Shown: one piece after another, positions 37,217 through 43,921 of the stretch | How the letters are laid out: each line of letters opens with the position of its first letter | Numbering within the stretch: position 1 is the stretch's first letter | Assembly (NCBI GenBank): GCA_002723075.1 | Contig: PBNJ01000003.1 | Coordinates: 37,508 to 81,428, forward strand | Length of the DNA: 43,921 nucleotides | Reading direction: 5' to 3' | DNA from: Flavobacteriaceae bacterium | Lineage (GTDB): Bacteria; Bacteroidota; Bacteroidia; Flavobacteriales; Flavobacteriaceae | The notes under the pieces: generated by a model | Told to the model about the DNA's origin: nothing | What the model saw: only the letters and a program-made list of their open reading frames with translations | Database searches by the model: none | Position numbers and translations under genes: made by a program

Positions 37217-40200
37217 ATGTTTAGAAATATATTATTTACATTATTACCGTTTTTTGTCTTTGGGCAAGTGATAAGCCCCACAAATCCCTATACTAAAAAC
37301 TTTGTAAGTGTAAAACAGAAACAAACTGGCTTTGCCAAAAAATCAGCACAACAACAATCACCAAAGTTATCAGACATCGAAAATGCTTTTGATATCTATT
37401 GGAAAGATAAAGATCATACCAAAAAAGGAAGTGGATACAAACCCTTCAAACGATGGGCACACCACTGGAAAGACTATTTACAGGAGAATGGTACAATTGC
37501 TCCTCCAGTAGTGTTGTGGGAAGCATGGGAAAGAAAACAAAAAGCAGAGTCACAGCAGTCTCCATCTGGAATTCCAGATGAAAACATCATTAACTGGTCT
37601 AACTTAGGACCCGCAGTGATTACTAACACTTCGGTTTCTATTAGCGGGCAAGGTCGTATTAATACATTCATTAAAGATCCAAATAATCCTCAAACACTTT
37701 ATGTTGGCGCGCCAGCAGGTGGTATATGGAAATCCACAGATGATGGAGAAAATTGGACACCTCTTTCAGATAATCTACCTCAAATTGGTGTTTCAGGAAT
37801 AGCTATTGACCCTTTTGATAGCAACATAATTTACATAGCCACAGGGGATGATGATGCCGGTGATTCATATAGTGTTGGTGTCATGAAAAGTACAGATGCT
37901 GGTGAAACATGGAACCCTACTGGATTAAGTTATTTTTACACTAATCAAAAAACAACAAACGAAATTTATATTGACCCAACAAATAATAATCATATTTGGG
38001 TTGCAAGTACAGATGGCTTGCAAAAGTCAGAGGACGGCGGAGACAGCTGGACTATCAAACAAGTTGGTAATATAGTAGATTTTAAGCTTCATACCGACTA
38101 CGCTAACAACTCAATAATTTATGCTGTTGGATACAACAATAATGAATCCAAGTTTTATCGTTCTAATGACAAAGGGGAAAGTTTTACAACTATCGAAAGT
38201 ATTCCAAATGATTCAAATCGAATAGTATTAGAAACTACACCTGCTGCACCAAACATGGTATATGTGTTATCAGCGTATGATAATGGAGACGGAACGTATA
38301 CGGGGCAAAACGCATTCCAAGGAGTGTACGTATCAACTGATGCAGGACTAAATTTTAATAAAACTGCGGAAAATGATGATATCTTTGGAAGTGGGCAATC
38401 GTGGTATGATATGGCTTTAACGGTTTCAGACACTGATCCCAATGTTATTTTTGTTGGGGTTTTGAATATTTGGAAATCCACTGACGGTGGTAATGAATTT
38501 ACTCAACTTAATTCATGGAGTCAACGAACACCATCTTTTACCCATGCTGATATCCATTTTATGAGATATTTTGACGGTATACTTTACGCCGGTACAGATG
38601 GAGGAATTTATCGTTCATCAAATGATGGCGCTAATTTTGAAGATTTAAGTAACACATTATCAATTGCTCAAATTTACACAGTGTCAACTTCCAAACCGGA
38701 TTCCTCAAAACTTGCTAGTGGATTGCAGGACTGTGGTGGCTTTGCATTTTCAGGATCAAATTGGAATAGTTATCATGGTGGAGATGGAATGGGCTCTGCT
38801 GTCGATCCGTTCATTGAAAACACTTATTATGGAATGACTCAGTATGGCGGTGGATTATATAAAACATCAACTGCAGGAGTTGGGGGCTGGAATAACACTG
38901 AGTTTATTGCTTCAAGTCCTGTTCAAGGGCAATGGGTAACTCCATTAGAATTTTCAAAAAATGGAGATCTATACGCTGGATATGACCAACTTTATAAACT
39001 TCAGGGTAGTCAATGGAGAAAGCTGTCAAACCACAACTTCCCATACAAATTAAGATTTATCAAAATAGATCCTAAAAATTCAAATATCGTTTATGTTGCT
39101 ACATGGTTTAACGTTTATAAAAGTATTGACGGTGGTAGTAATTTTACAAATATTTTATCTTCGGGACAATATATCCGATCAATTGAAATTGATTTGGTAG
39201 ACAATAACTTATGGGTTTTAGATTCATACTCTTTACATCATTCGTCCGACCAAGGCAATACATGGTCAAGCGAACAGACAGGACTAGAGTCTGCTACTGG
39301 TATTAAGCTACAACAATATAGCCAAGAAAAGTCATTGTATTTAGGTACTGTTCTAGGCGTATACTACACGGACAATGATATTAATGGATGGCATTCTATT
39401 TCAAATGACCTGCCCAATGTTAAAATTACTGATGTTGAAATTAACTCAAATGACAATATACTCACTGTTTCTACATACGGTCGAGGTATATGGCAAACGC
39501 CAATACCAACAGTAACCCGTCCAAGTATTGACATAGATTTAATTCGAATTAATACAGAAGTTGAATCTGATTATAGATGTGATAATAAACTAATTGGAAA
39601 TTTTGAAGTCTTTAATAATGGAGCATCACCTATCACTTCTTTTTCTTATGAAATAACAATAAATGATGTTTCATATGGATTTAGCAATTGGACAGGGAAC
39701 ATTGCCCCTGGTGAATTGAAAGTTGTCCAGCTAGATATTGAACATGAACCAGAAATAGGAACAAATACAATTTCTGTTAATCTATCACACCCCGAAGAAA
39801 CTTTGACTTCAAATAATTATTTGGATAAAGTTTTAGAAGTTTTTATCCCATCCAATTACTCTGCACATTTAAATACTACTTACATATTTGAATCTAGTGA
39901 AACCAATTGGTTAATTATTGGGGATTCTATTTGGGAAAAAGGTGTTCCACAAGGACAGTCTCTAAATCAAGTAAATTCAGGCTCTTACGCATACGCTACA
40001 AATTTAAATGGAAATCACCCTAATAATTCTACTTCTAGTTTAGTTTCGCCATGCTACGATTTAAGCCAATTAGAAAGCGGCAACATTCGTTTTTATCTAT
40101 CTTATGAACTTGAGACTAATTATGATTATATCTATTTTCAATATTCAATTGATAATGGTCTTAACTGGGTTAATCTAGATGTATATAACGGATTTGATTC

Positions 40201-40600
40201 TGAACTAAAAGAATATAGTTACCCATTGAGTCAAAGCATGCTTTTTGAGAATATTATATTTCGATTTCATTTGGTTTCAGACCAATATGTTAATGAAGAG
40301 GGGGCAGTTATTGATGATTTTATAGTAGAGGGGACTTCATTAAATATCAAAAAAATTGTTGATCGGAATATTAACATATATCCCAACCCAACGACTGGAC
40401 GCTTTACCATTGACACAAATGGACAATTTGAACTTAAAAACATAAGAATATTCAATTTAGAAAGTAAACTTATTTATAAAAAAGAATTGGTCAATAACAG
40501 CATGTGTGAAGTCAATTTTAGCCCCCTAAAAGGAATATATTTTGTTGAATTATCAACTTCTGATAAACGTAAGATCATTCGCAAGCTTATTGTGGAATAA
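37217..40600 (+). CDS. Large T9SS cargo protein with Asp-box (BNR/VPS10-like) propellers
   Basis: 1127 residues: signal peptide (MFRNILFTLLPFFVFGQ), a charged segment with KGSGYKPFKRWAHHW (about 70-85) typical of secreted Bacteroidota BNR/VPS10-like proteins, then at least nine Asp-box repeats of the S-x-D-x-G-x-x-W/F form (e.g. KSTDDGENW about 172-180, KSTDAGETW about 224-232, KSEDGGDSW about 270-278, later KSIDGGSNF and HSSDQGNTW), predicting one or two beta-propellers. A beta-sandwich region with NIRFYLSYELETNYDYIYF (MAM-like) follows, and the last 77 residues (from NINIYPNPTTGRF, ending KLIVE) form a type A T9SS sorting domain. Substrate or enzyme activity is not identifiable; sialidase-like catalysis is not shown. 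Codon use is more AT-rich than its neighbours. Confidence 0.9.
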   Translation: MFRNILFTLLPFFVFGQVISPTNPYTKNFVSVKQKQTGFAKKSAQQQSPKLSDIENAFDIYWKDKDHTKKGSGYKPFKRWAHHWKDYLQENGTIAPPVVLWEAWERKQKAESQQSPSGIPDENIINWSNLGPAVITNTSVSISGQGRINTFIKDPNNPQTLYVGAPAGGIWKSTDDGENWTPLSDNLPQIGVSGIAIDPFDSNIIYIATGDDDAGDSYSVGVMKSTDAGETWNPTGLSYFYTNQKTTNEIYIDPTNNNHIWVASTDGLQKSEDGGDSWTIKQVGNIVDFKLHTDYANNSIIYAVGYNNNESKFYRSNDKGESFTTIESIPNDSNRIVLETTPAAPNMVYVLSAYDNGDGTYTGQNAFQGVYVSTDAGLNFNKTAENDDIFGSGQSWYDMALTVSDTDPNVIFVGVLNIWKSTDGGNEFTQLNSWSQRTPSFTHADIHFMRYFDGILYAGTDGGIYRSSNDGANFEDLSNTLSIAQIYTVSTSKPDSSKLASGLQDCGGFAFSGSNWNSYHGGDGMGSAVDPFIENTYYGMTQYGGGLYKTSTAGVGGWNNTEFIASSPVQGQWVTPLEFSKNGDLYAGYDQLYKLQGSQWRKLSNHNFPYKLRFIKIDPKNSNIVYVATWFNVYKSIDGGSNFTNILSSGQYIRSIEIDLVDNNLWVLDSYSLHHSSDQGNTWSSEQTGLESATGIKLQQYSQEKSLYLGTVLGVYYTDNDINGWHSISNDLPNVKITDVEINSNDNILTVSTYGRGIWQTPIPTVTRPSIDIDLIRINTEVESDYRCDNKLIGNFEVFNNGASPITSFSYEITINDVSYGFSNWTGNIAPGELKVVQLDIEHEPEIGTNTISVNLSHPEETLTSNNYLDKVLEVFIPSNYSAHLNTTYIFESSETNWLIIGDSIWEKGVPQGQSLNQVNSGSYAYATNLNGNHPNNSTSSLVSPCYDLSQLESGNIRFYLSYELETNYDYIYFQYSIDNGLNWVNLDVYNGFDSELKEYSYPLSQSMLFENIIFRFHLVSDQYVNEEGAVIDDFIVEGTSLNIKKIVDRNINIYPNPTTGRFTIDTNGQFELKNIRIFNLESKLIYKKELVNNSMCEVNFSPLKGIYFVELSTSDKRKIIRKLIVE

Positions 40601-40676
40601 GTTTTTATTCATAATTCAATCCTTTATTAAAAGCTAAGTTTGGGTGTTTGATAGTTTTGAAAAAACGAAAATACTG

Positions 40677-40720
40677 TCAGATATATTATACCTCAACGCT
40701 TACTTCCGCTGTATATCTGA
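40677..40720. repeat. Inverted repeat across the 3' end of the THUMP methyltransferase gene
   Basis: Arms TCAGATATA (40677-40685) and TATATCTGA (40712-40720) are perfectly complementary over 9 bp with a 26-nt loop that includes the stop codon at 40693-40695. For minus-strand transcripts a T-rich stretch follows, so a weak terminator is possible. Confidence 0.4.
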
Positions 40721-41841
40721 TAATTAACAAAACGACTTTCCAATTTTCCGTTAAACAGTTTAATTTTACGACATGTTCGCAAACCAAAGTTTTTAAGTCC
40801 TTCCATGCTGGCTGTGATCATCCAAACATCTGTATTTTGATAGTGTTGTTTGAAAGTATTACCCATTTGTTTGTAAAATATTGCGGTATCCACATTCAAT
40901 CGTTCGCCATAAGGTGGATTGGTAAGGACGTGAAGGTGTTGGTCAGGATGATCCTTTTTAGTTTTAAAAAAGTCTCTTCTATTGATACTTATATAATCTG
41001 ATAGGTTAGCTGCCTCTATATTTTGTTGTGCTTTTCGCACCGCAGATGGGGCTTTATCATATCCAACAAGTGGTACAAAACATTCTTTTGCCTTGTTTAA
41101 CATGGCCTTACGGATGGTGGAAAATAAACCTTCATCATAGTCGTTCCATTTCTCAAACGCAAACTGCTTACGGTTGATCTGAGATGGCATATTACAGGCC
41201 TGCATAGCTGCTTCAATAAGAAGGGTTCCACTCCCACACATGGGGTCTAGGAACGGGCTGGTATGTTTCCAACCAGAAAGCGTTACAAGTCCCGCAGCTA
41301 ATACTTCGTTGATTGGAGCGATATTCGTCTCGGTCCGATACCCTCGTCGATTGAGAGGTTTACCTGAGCTGTCAATCGAAACTTCCATTCCCTTTGGTGA
41401 AAGATGAATAAAAAAGGTGATATCTGGATCTTCTCTTCCAACACTGGGACGTTTGCCTTGTTTTTTTCGAAACCGATCAACCAATGCGTCCTTAGCACGT
41501 TGAGCTGCAAACATGGTGTTGCGAAACATAGGTACAGACTGGGTAACCTGAATAGAAAAGCGTGTATCGATTGTCATGTATTCTTCCCATGGAACTCGAG
41601 ATAAACTGTGATAATATGCGTCGGATGTTTTGACGCGGTCAAAGTAGATCGGTTTTAAAATCCGAAGCGCTGTACGACAACAGAGGTTTGCTTTGTATAA
41701 AAAACCTGTATCTCCCTTAAACCGCACATTACGCACGCCTTGTTTAACAGAATTTGCACCCAAAAGTTTGAGCTCATTTTCCAAAACTTGCTCAAGTCCA
41801 AATAGGGTTTTGGCAATCATGTCAAACTGAACTTGTTTCAT
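40693..41841 (-). CDS. THUMP-domain class I SAM-dependent RNA methyltransferase (RlmL N-like)
   Basis: 382 residues: N-terminal ferredoxin-like part (AKTLFGLEQVLENELKLLG), THUMP domain (about 60-155, with FSIQVTQSVPMFRNTMFAAQRAKDALVDRF), then SAM domain with FLDPMCGSGTLLIEAA and the N-methylase motif LTNPPYGERL. This is the RlmL N-half/Trm14-type fold that makes m2G in RNA; E. coli RlmL is a longer fusion, so here it is the single-domain version. The exact rRNA or tRNA target is not determined. Its -7 box ends 4 nt before the ATG; the gene is divergent from another methyltransferase. Confidence 0.92.
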   Translation of the reverse strand: MKQVQFDMIAKTLFGLEQVLENELKLLGANSVKQGVRNVRFKGDTGFLYKANLCCRTALRILKPIYFDRVKTSDAYYHSLSRVPWEEYMTIDTRFSIQVTQSVPMFRNTMFAAQRAKDALVDRFRKKQGKRPSVGREDPDITFFIHLSPKGMEVSIDSSGKPLNRRGYRTETNIAPINEVLAAGLVTLSGWKHTSPFLDPMCGSGTLLIEAAMQACNMPSQINRKQFAFEKWNDYDEGLFSTIRKAMLNKAKECFVPLVGYDKAPSAVRKAQQNIEAANLSDYISINRRDFFKTKKDHPDQHLHVLTNPPYGERLNVDTAIFYKQMGNTFKQHYQNTDVWMITASMEGLKNFGLRTCRKIKLFNGKLESRFVNYQIYSGSKR

Positions 41842-41845
41842 CTTG

Positions 41846-41879
41846 CAAAGTTAGGGAATCGTTTGCCGGATTCTACAAA
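41846..41879 (-). promoter_or_regulatory. Promoter of the THUMP methyltransferase with leaderless spacing
   Basis: Minus strand TTTG (41876-41879), 22 nt, TAACTTTG (41846-41853), CAAG, ATG. The -7 box is exact and ends 4 nt before the start codon. Confidence 0.55.
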
Positions 41880-41908
41880 TAACCAAAGAAATGGCAAATA
41901 CATAACGA

Positions 41909-41942
41909 TTGCCAATTCACTCAGAACTATTGCTTATTTTTG
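41909..41942 (+). promoter_or_regulatory. Promoter of the class I methyltransferase operon
   Basis: TTG (41909-41911), 23 nt, TATTTTTG (41935-41942), CAATT, ATG at 41948. The exact -7 box makes the shorter start at 41948 the better choice over the ATG at 41909. Confidence 0.52.
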
Positions 41943-41947
41943 CAATT

Positions 41948-42691
41948 ATGCACAATGCAAAAGAGTGGTACTCGTCTTGGTTTGACTCACCTTATTACCA
42001 TTCACTCTATTATCACCGAAACCATCAAGAGGCTTCTAATTTTGTTTCGAAACTGGTCGATTTGATTCAACCTGCCAAAGACGCACATTTCCTCGACATT
42101 GCTTGTGGACGTGGGCGTCATGCATTTGAACTGTACCGGCATGGGTATTCAGTGACTGGGATCGACTTGTCCCCTGAAAATATCAAATATGCCAAAGAGG
42201 AAGCTAAAAAAAAGAATGCAAGTGATACTTTGCAGTTTATGGTTCATGACATGCGCAAAGCCTTAGATAGGCAATTTTCTCATGTATTTAATCTTTTTAC
42301 CAGTTTTGGTTATTTTAAAGATCCAAAAGATAATATTCGCACGCTAAAATCCTTTCGTGCACAATTGGCACCCAATGGTGTCGGGGTAATTGATTTCTTA
42401 AATCCAAATTGGGTCCTAGCCAATCTTGTTAAAGAAGAAAATATCGATAGTGAGGGGATAAAGTTTTCGATTCAGCGTTATACAAAAGATAAATGGCTTT
42501 ATAAGGACATTCAGTTTCAAGTCGATAAACACAATTATCAGTTTCAAGAGAAAGTAGAAATGTTAGAAATCAACGATTTTATTACTTTATTTTCTCAAGC
42601 AAATCTCCAATTGGTAGATTTGTTTGGAGATTATCAACTCCGGGCATATGACAAGGAGTTATCTAAACGACAAATCCTTATATTTCAATGA
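41948..42691 (+). CDS. Class I SAM-dependent methyltransferase
   Basis: About 247 residues from ATG 41948 (MHNAKEWYSSWFDSPYYHSLY). Motif I is FLDIACGRGRHAFELYRHGYSVTGIDLSP, and the post-I and motif II stretches (VTGIDLSPENI, FNLFTSFGYF) follow, giving a complete Rossmann methylase domain. The N-terminal WFDSPYYHSLYYHRN is typical of a widespread Bacteroidota family of unknown substrate. It ends with ATGA shared with the ZIP transporter, so the two are translationally coupled. A longer start at 41909 would lie upstream of the promoter's -7 box. Confidence 0.9.
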   Translation: MHNAKEWYSSWFDSPYYHSLYYHRNHQEASNFVSKLVDLIQPAKDAHFLDIACGRGRHAFELYRHGYSVTGIDLSPENIKYAKEEAKKKNASDTLQFMVHDMRKALDRQFSHVFNLFTSFGYFKDPKDNIRTLKSFRAQLAPNGVGVIDFLNPNWVLANLVKEENIDSEGIKFSIQRYTKDKWLYKDIQFQVDKHNYQFQEKVEMLEINDFITLFSQANLQLVDLFGDYQLRAYDKELSKRQILIFQ

Positions 42692-43356
42692 ACATTTACT
42701 TACTTCCAATATTCGCTGTGCTTTTTGGCAGTTTAGTCATATTTTTTTGGCAGCAAAGAGAGCTTCGATCGATCAAATTATTATTGGCGTTTAGCGGTGC
42801 TTTCTTACTTGGTACGACCCTAACCTCTTTACTGCCATCTGTATTTACCAACGGTAATGAGCATATCAGTTATTGGATTCTGGCTGGGATAATCATCCAA
42901 ATTGTGTTGGAACAATTGTCAAAAGGGGCCGAGCATGGTCATATCCACACAAGCGAAAAAAGAATTCCTATGACACTTGTGACTGGGCTTTATTTACACG
43001 CTTTTATTGAGGGATTTCCAATTCACAAACACAATGATCTGTTATGGGCAATTGTAATCCATAAACTTCCGATAGCGATGTTGCTTACCCTAGCAATATG
43101 GCAAACAAACTTTAACTTTTCAAAAAAAGTAATCATTCTAACTGGATTTGCAATCATGACACCCTTGGGAAGTTGTATTAATATCTATACCCCAATTTTG
43201 CAGCCATACAGTTTACACATCACTGCTCTCGTTGTGGGGGTTTTACTTCATATTTCAACCACGATATTATTTGAAAGTACAGAAAATCACAAATTTAACA
43301 TCTCGAAACTTGTGGTCATTGTAATCGGGATCGGATTATCCATTTTAAAACATTAA
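42688..43356 (+). CDS. ZIP family metal transporter
   Basis: 222 residues, about seven or eight membrane helices, with a His-rich loop (GAEHGHIHTSE, about 80-90) between the third and fourth. The TM4 site is HAFIEG (His104, Glu108); the TM5 site is HKLPIA (His125), where many ZIPs have HxxPEG, so the second acidic ligand is Ala130 here. Likely imports zinc, iron or another divalent metal, not certain. Overlaps the methyltransferase by 4 nt. It converges on the rRNA operon, whose terminator lies 40 nt downstream. Confidence 0.85.
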   Translation: MNIYLLPIFAVLFGSLVIFFWQQRELRSIKLLLAFSGAFLLGTTLTSLLPSVFTNGNEHISYWILAGIIIQIVLEQLSKGAEHGHIHTSEKRIPMTLVTGLYLHAFIEGFPIHKHNDLLWAIVIHKLPIAMLLTLAIWQTNFNFSKKVIILTGFAIMTPLGSCINIYTPILQPYSLHITALVVGVLLHISTTILFESTENHKFNISKLVVIVIGIGLSILKH

Positions 43357-43395
43357 CATCTTTTTGAGATCTAGAAGAACTAAAATGGAAGAGAA

Positions 43396-43427
43396 ATAAA
43401 AAACCCCTTCACAAAAGTGAAGGGGTT
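43396..43427 (-). terminator. Intrinsic terminator of the rRNA operon
   Basis: On the minus strand: an 11-bp perfect stem (plus-strand arms AACCCCTTCAC 43402-43412 and GTGAAGGGGTT 43417-43427, loop AAAA), followed in the transcript by a U-run (TTTTTTAT). It lies 5 nt after the 5S gene and can also stop ZIP transcripts coming from the other side. Confidence 0.93.
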
Positions 43428-43432
43428 CGAAG

Positions 43433-43538
43433 AAGGCGGCGACATACTCTCCCACCAGTGGCAGTACCATCTGCGCTATTGGGCTTAACTTCTCTGTTCG
43501 GGATGGGAAGAGGTGAGCCCCAATGCAATAACCACCTT
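43433..43538 (-). rRNA. rrf: 5S ribosomal RNA
   Basis: On the minus strand the product runs from AAGGTGGTTATTG to GTCGCCGCCTT; the ends pair as helix I. It contains the conserved CACCTCTTCCCATCCCGAAC segment and TAAGCCC...AGCGCAGATGGTACTGCC. About 106 nt; ends may be off by 1-3 nt. Confidence 0.96.
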
Positions 43539-43675
43539 ATCGTTGTTCGAGATCTTGGGGTTGGTCAAGATTTCGAGTCGCAGAGGTGTCATTGGGGACA
43601 CCGACTACGCAATACGATCATATTGAGGAATATATACAAAAATATGCAAGTTGTAACGACCTATAAAAAAGAAAC
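43539..43675 (-). other. 23S-5S internal transcribed spacer
   Basis: About 135 nt with no tRNA. On the minus strand it has potential processing hairpins: GGTGTC/GACACC (around 43586-43603) and ATCTTG/CAAGAT (around 43552-43572). The exact 23S end is not fixed, so the right boundary is approximate. Confidence 0.6.
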
Positions 43676-43921
43676 GGTTACAGTAGGTCTATGGGTAATT
43701 AGTATCACTCGGCTATGACATTACTGCCTTTACACCTGTAGCCTATCAACGTCCTGATCTCGAACGACCCTTAAAAGAAATCTCATCTTAGGGCGAGTTT
43801 CGCGCTTATATGCTTTCAGCGCTTATCTCATCCAAACATAGCTACCCTGCGATGCAGCTGGCGCCACAACAGGTGCACTAGAGGTTTGTCCGACTCGGTC
43901 CTCTCGTACTAAAGTCAGCTC
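43676..43921 (-). rRNA. rrl: 23S ribosomal RNA, 3' end (5' part beyond the window)
   Basis: Minus strand reads the conserved sarcin-ricin-proximal 3' region: GAGCTGACTTTAGTACGAGAGGACCGAGTCGGACAAACC, then CTGGTGCACCTGTTGTGGCGCCAGCTGCATCGCAGGGTAGC, ending with the region TGATACTAATTACCCATAG. About 246 nt are visible. The 3' end is placed by its distance from ACTAAT and is uncertain by about 10 nt. Confidence 0.95.

Noticed and set aside
40648-41001. A 117-codon plus-strand open frame after the cargo gene
   Set aside because: It overlaps the conserved SAM-binding part of the THUMP methyltransferase on the opposite strand and has no family features.
43458-43718. An 86-codon open frame at the right end (MAVPSALLGL...)
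   Set aside because: It lies across the 5S rRNA gene and the 23S-5S spacer, so it is not coding.

Overview
This window is a piece of a Bacteroidota chromosome, most likely from a member of the Flavobacteriia. The gene content and order point there: lon-porQ-cmk, bamD-rpoZ-coaBC-(DUF4835/porD)-recN, ligA-(DUF6913)-dapA and thioesterase/dnaA/LMW-PTP/RsmI-like neighbourhoods, type IX secretion (T9SS) genes, a cargo protein with a T9SS sorting tail, RprXY-like two-component genes, and many copies of the Bacteroidota promoter (-33 TTTG / -7 TAnnTTTG) with almost no Shine-Dalgarno sequences. The DNA is AT-rich by eye and tightly packed.

Layout. 1-909: 3' part of leuB (+), ending at a hairpin terminator shared with rpsA. 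959-7120 (-): lon, porQ, cmk, then rpsA from its own promoter. 7121-7479: the only gene-free stretch above 300 bases; it holds the lon promoter region and leader. 7480-8793 (-): MFS permease. 8871-10601 (+): alpha/beta hydrolase and two MsrB methionine sulfoxide reductases (one exported, one cytosolic) in an overlapping operon. 10666-13019 (+): lpdA and an SDR oxidoreductase. 13016-13438 (-) aroQ is divergent from xerD (13495-14382, +). 14379-28859: fifteen minus-strand genes in a row, in transcription order GNAT acetyltransferase, prmC, ligA, DUF6913 protein, dapA, bamD, rpoZ-like omega, coaBC, porD, recN, fabI, YbbR-like, coaE, histidine kinase, response regulator. 28893-29957 (+) ribD; 29938-30342 (-) thioesterase; 30536-33142 (+) dnaA, LMW phosphatase, RsmI-like methyltransferase; 33132-34949 (-) dapF, mltG; 35057-40600 (+) htrA/degP, trmD and a large T9SS cargo protein; 40693-41841 (-) a THUMP RNA methyltransferase; 41948-43356 (+) a SAM methyltransferase and ZIP transporter; 43396-43921 (-) the end of an rRNA operon (23S 3' part, spacer, 5S, terminator).

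How the genes work together. Most are housekeeping: cell-envelope building (bamD, dapA, dapF, mltG, fabI), T9SS (porQ, porD and a cargo), CoA synthesis (coaBC, coaE), DNA replication, repair and resolution (dnaA, ligA, recN, xerD), translation (rpsA, prmC, trmD, RNA methylases), and protein quality control (lon, htrA, msrB). I see no transposase, integron, CRISPR array, prophage, tRNA or defence island. I did not find a clear previously undescribed multi-gene system. The most distinctive signal is regulatory: at least six genes have the -7 box ending 3-5 nt before the start codon, the spacing expected for leaderless mRNAs. Other points worth checking are the tandem MsrB pair, palindromic or hairpin elements at the trmD and rpsA promoters, overlapping convergent gene ends, and the AT-rich cargo gene.
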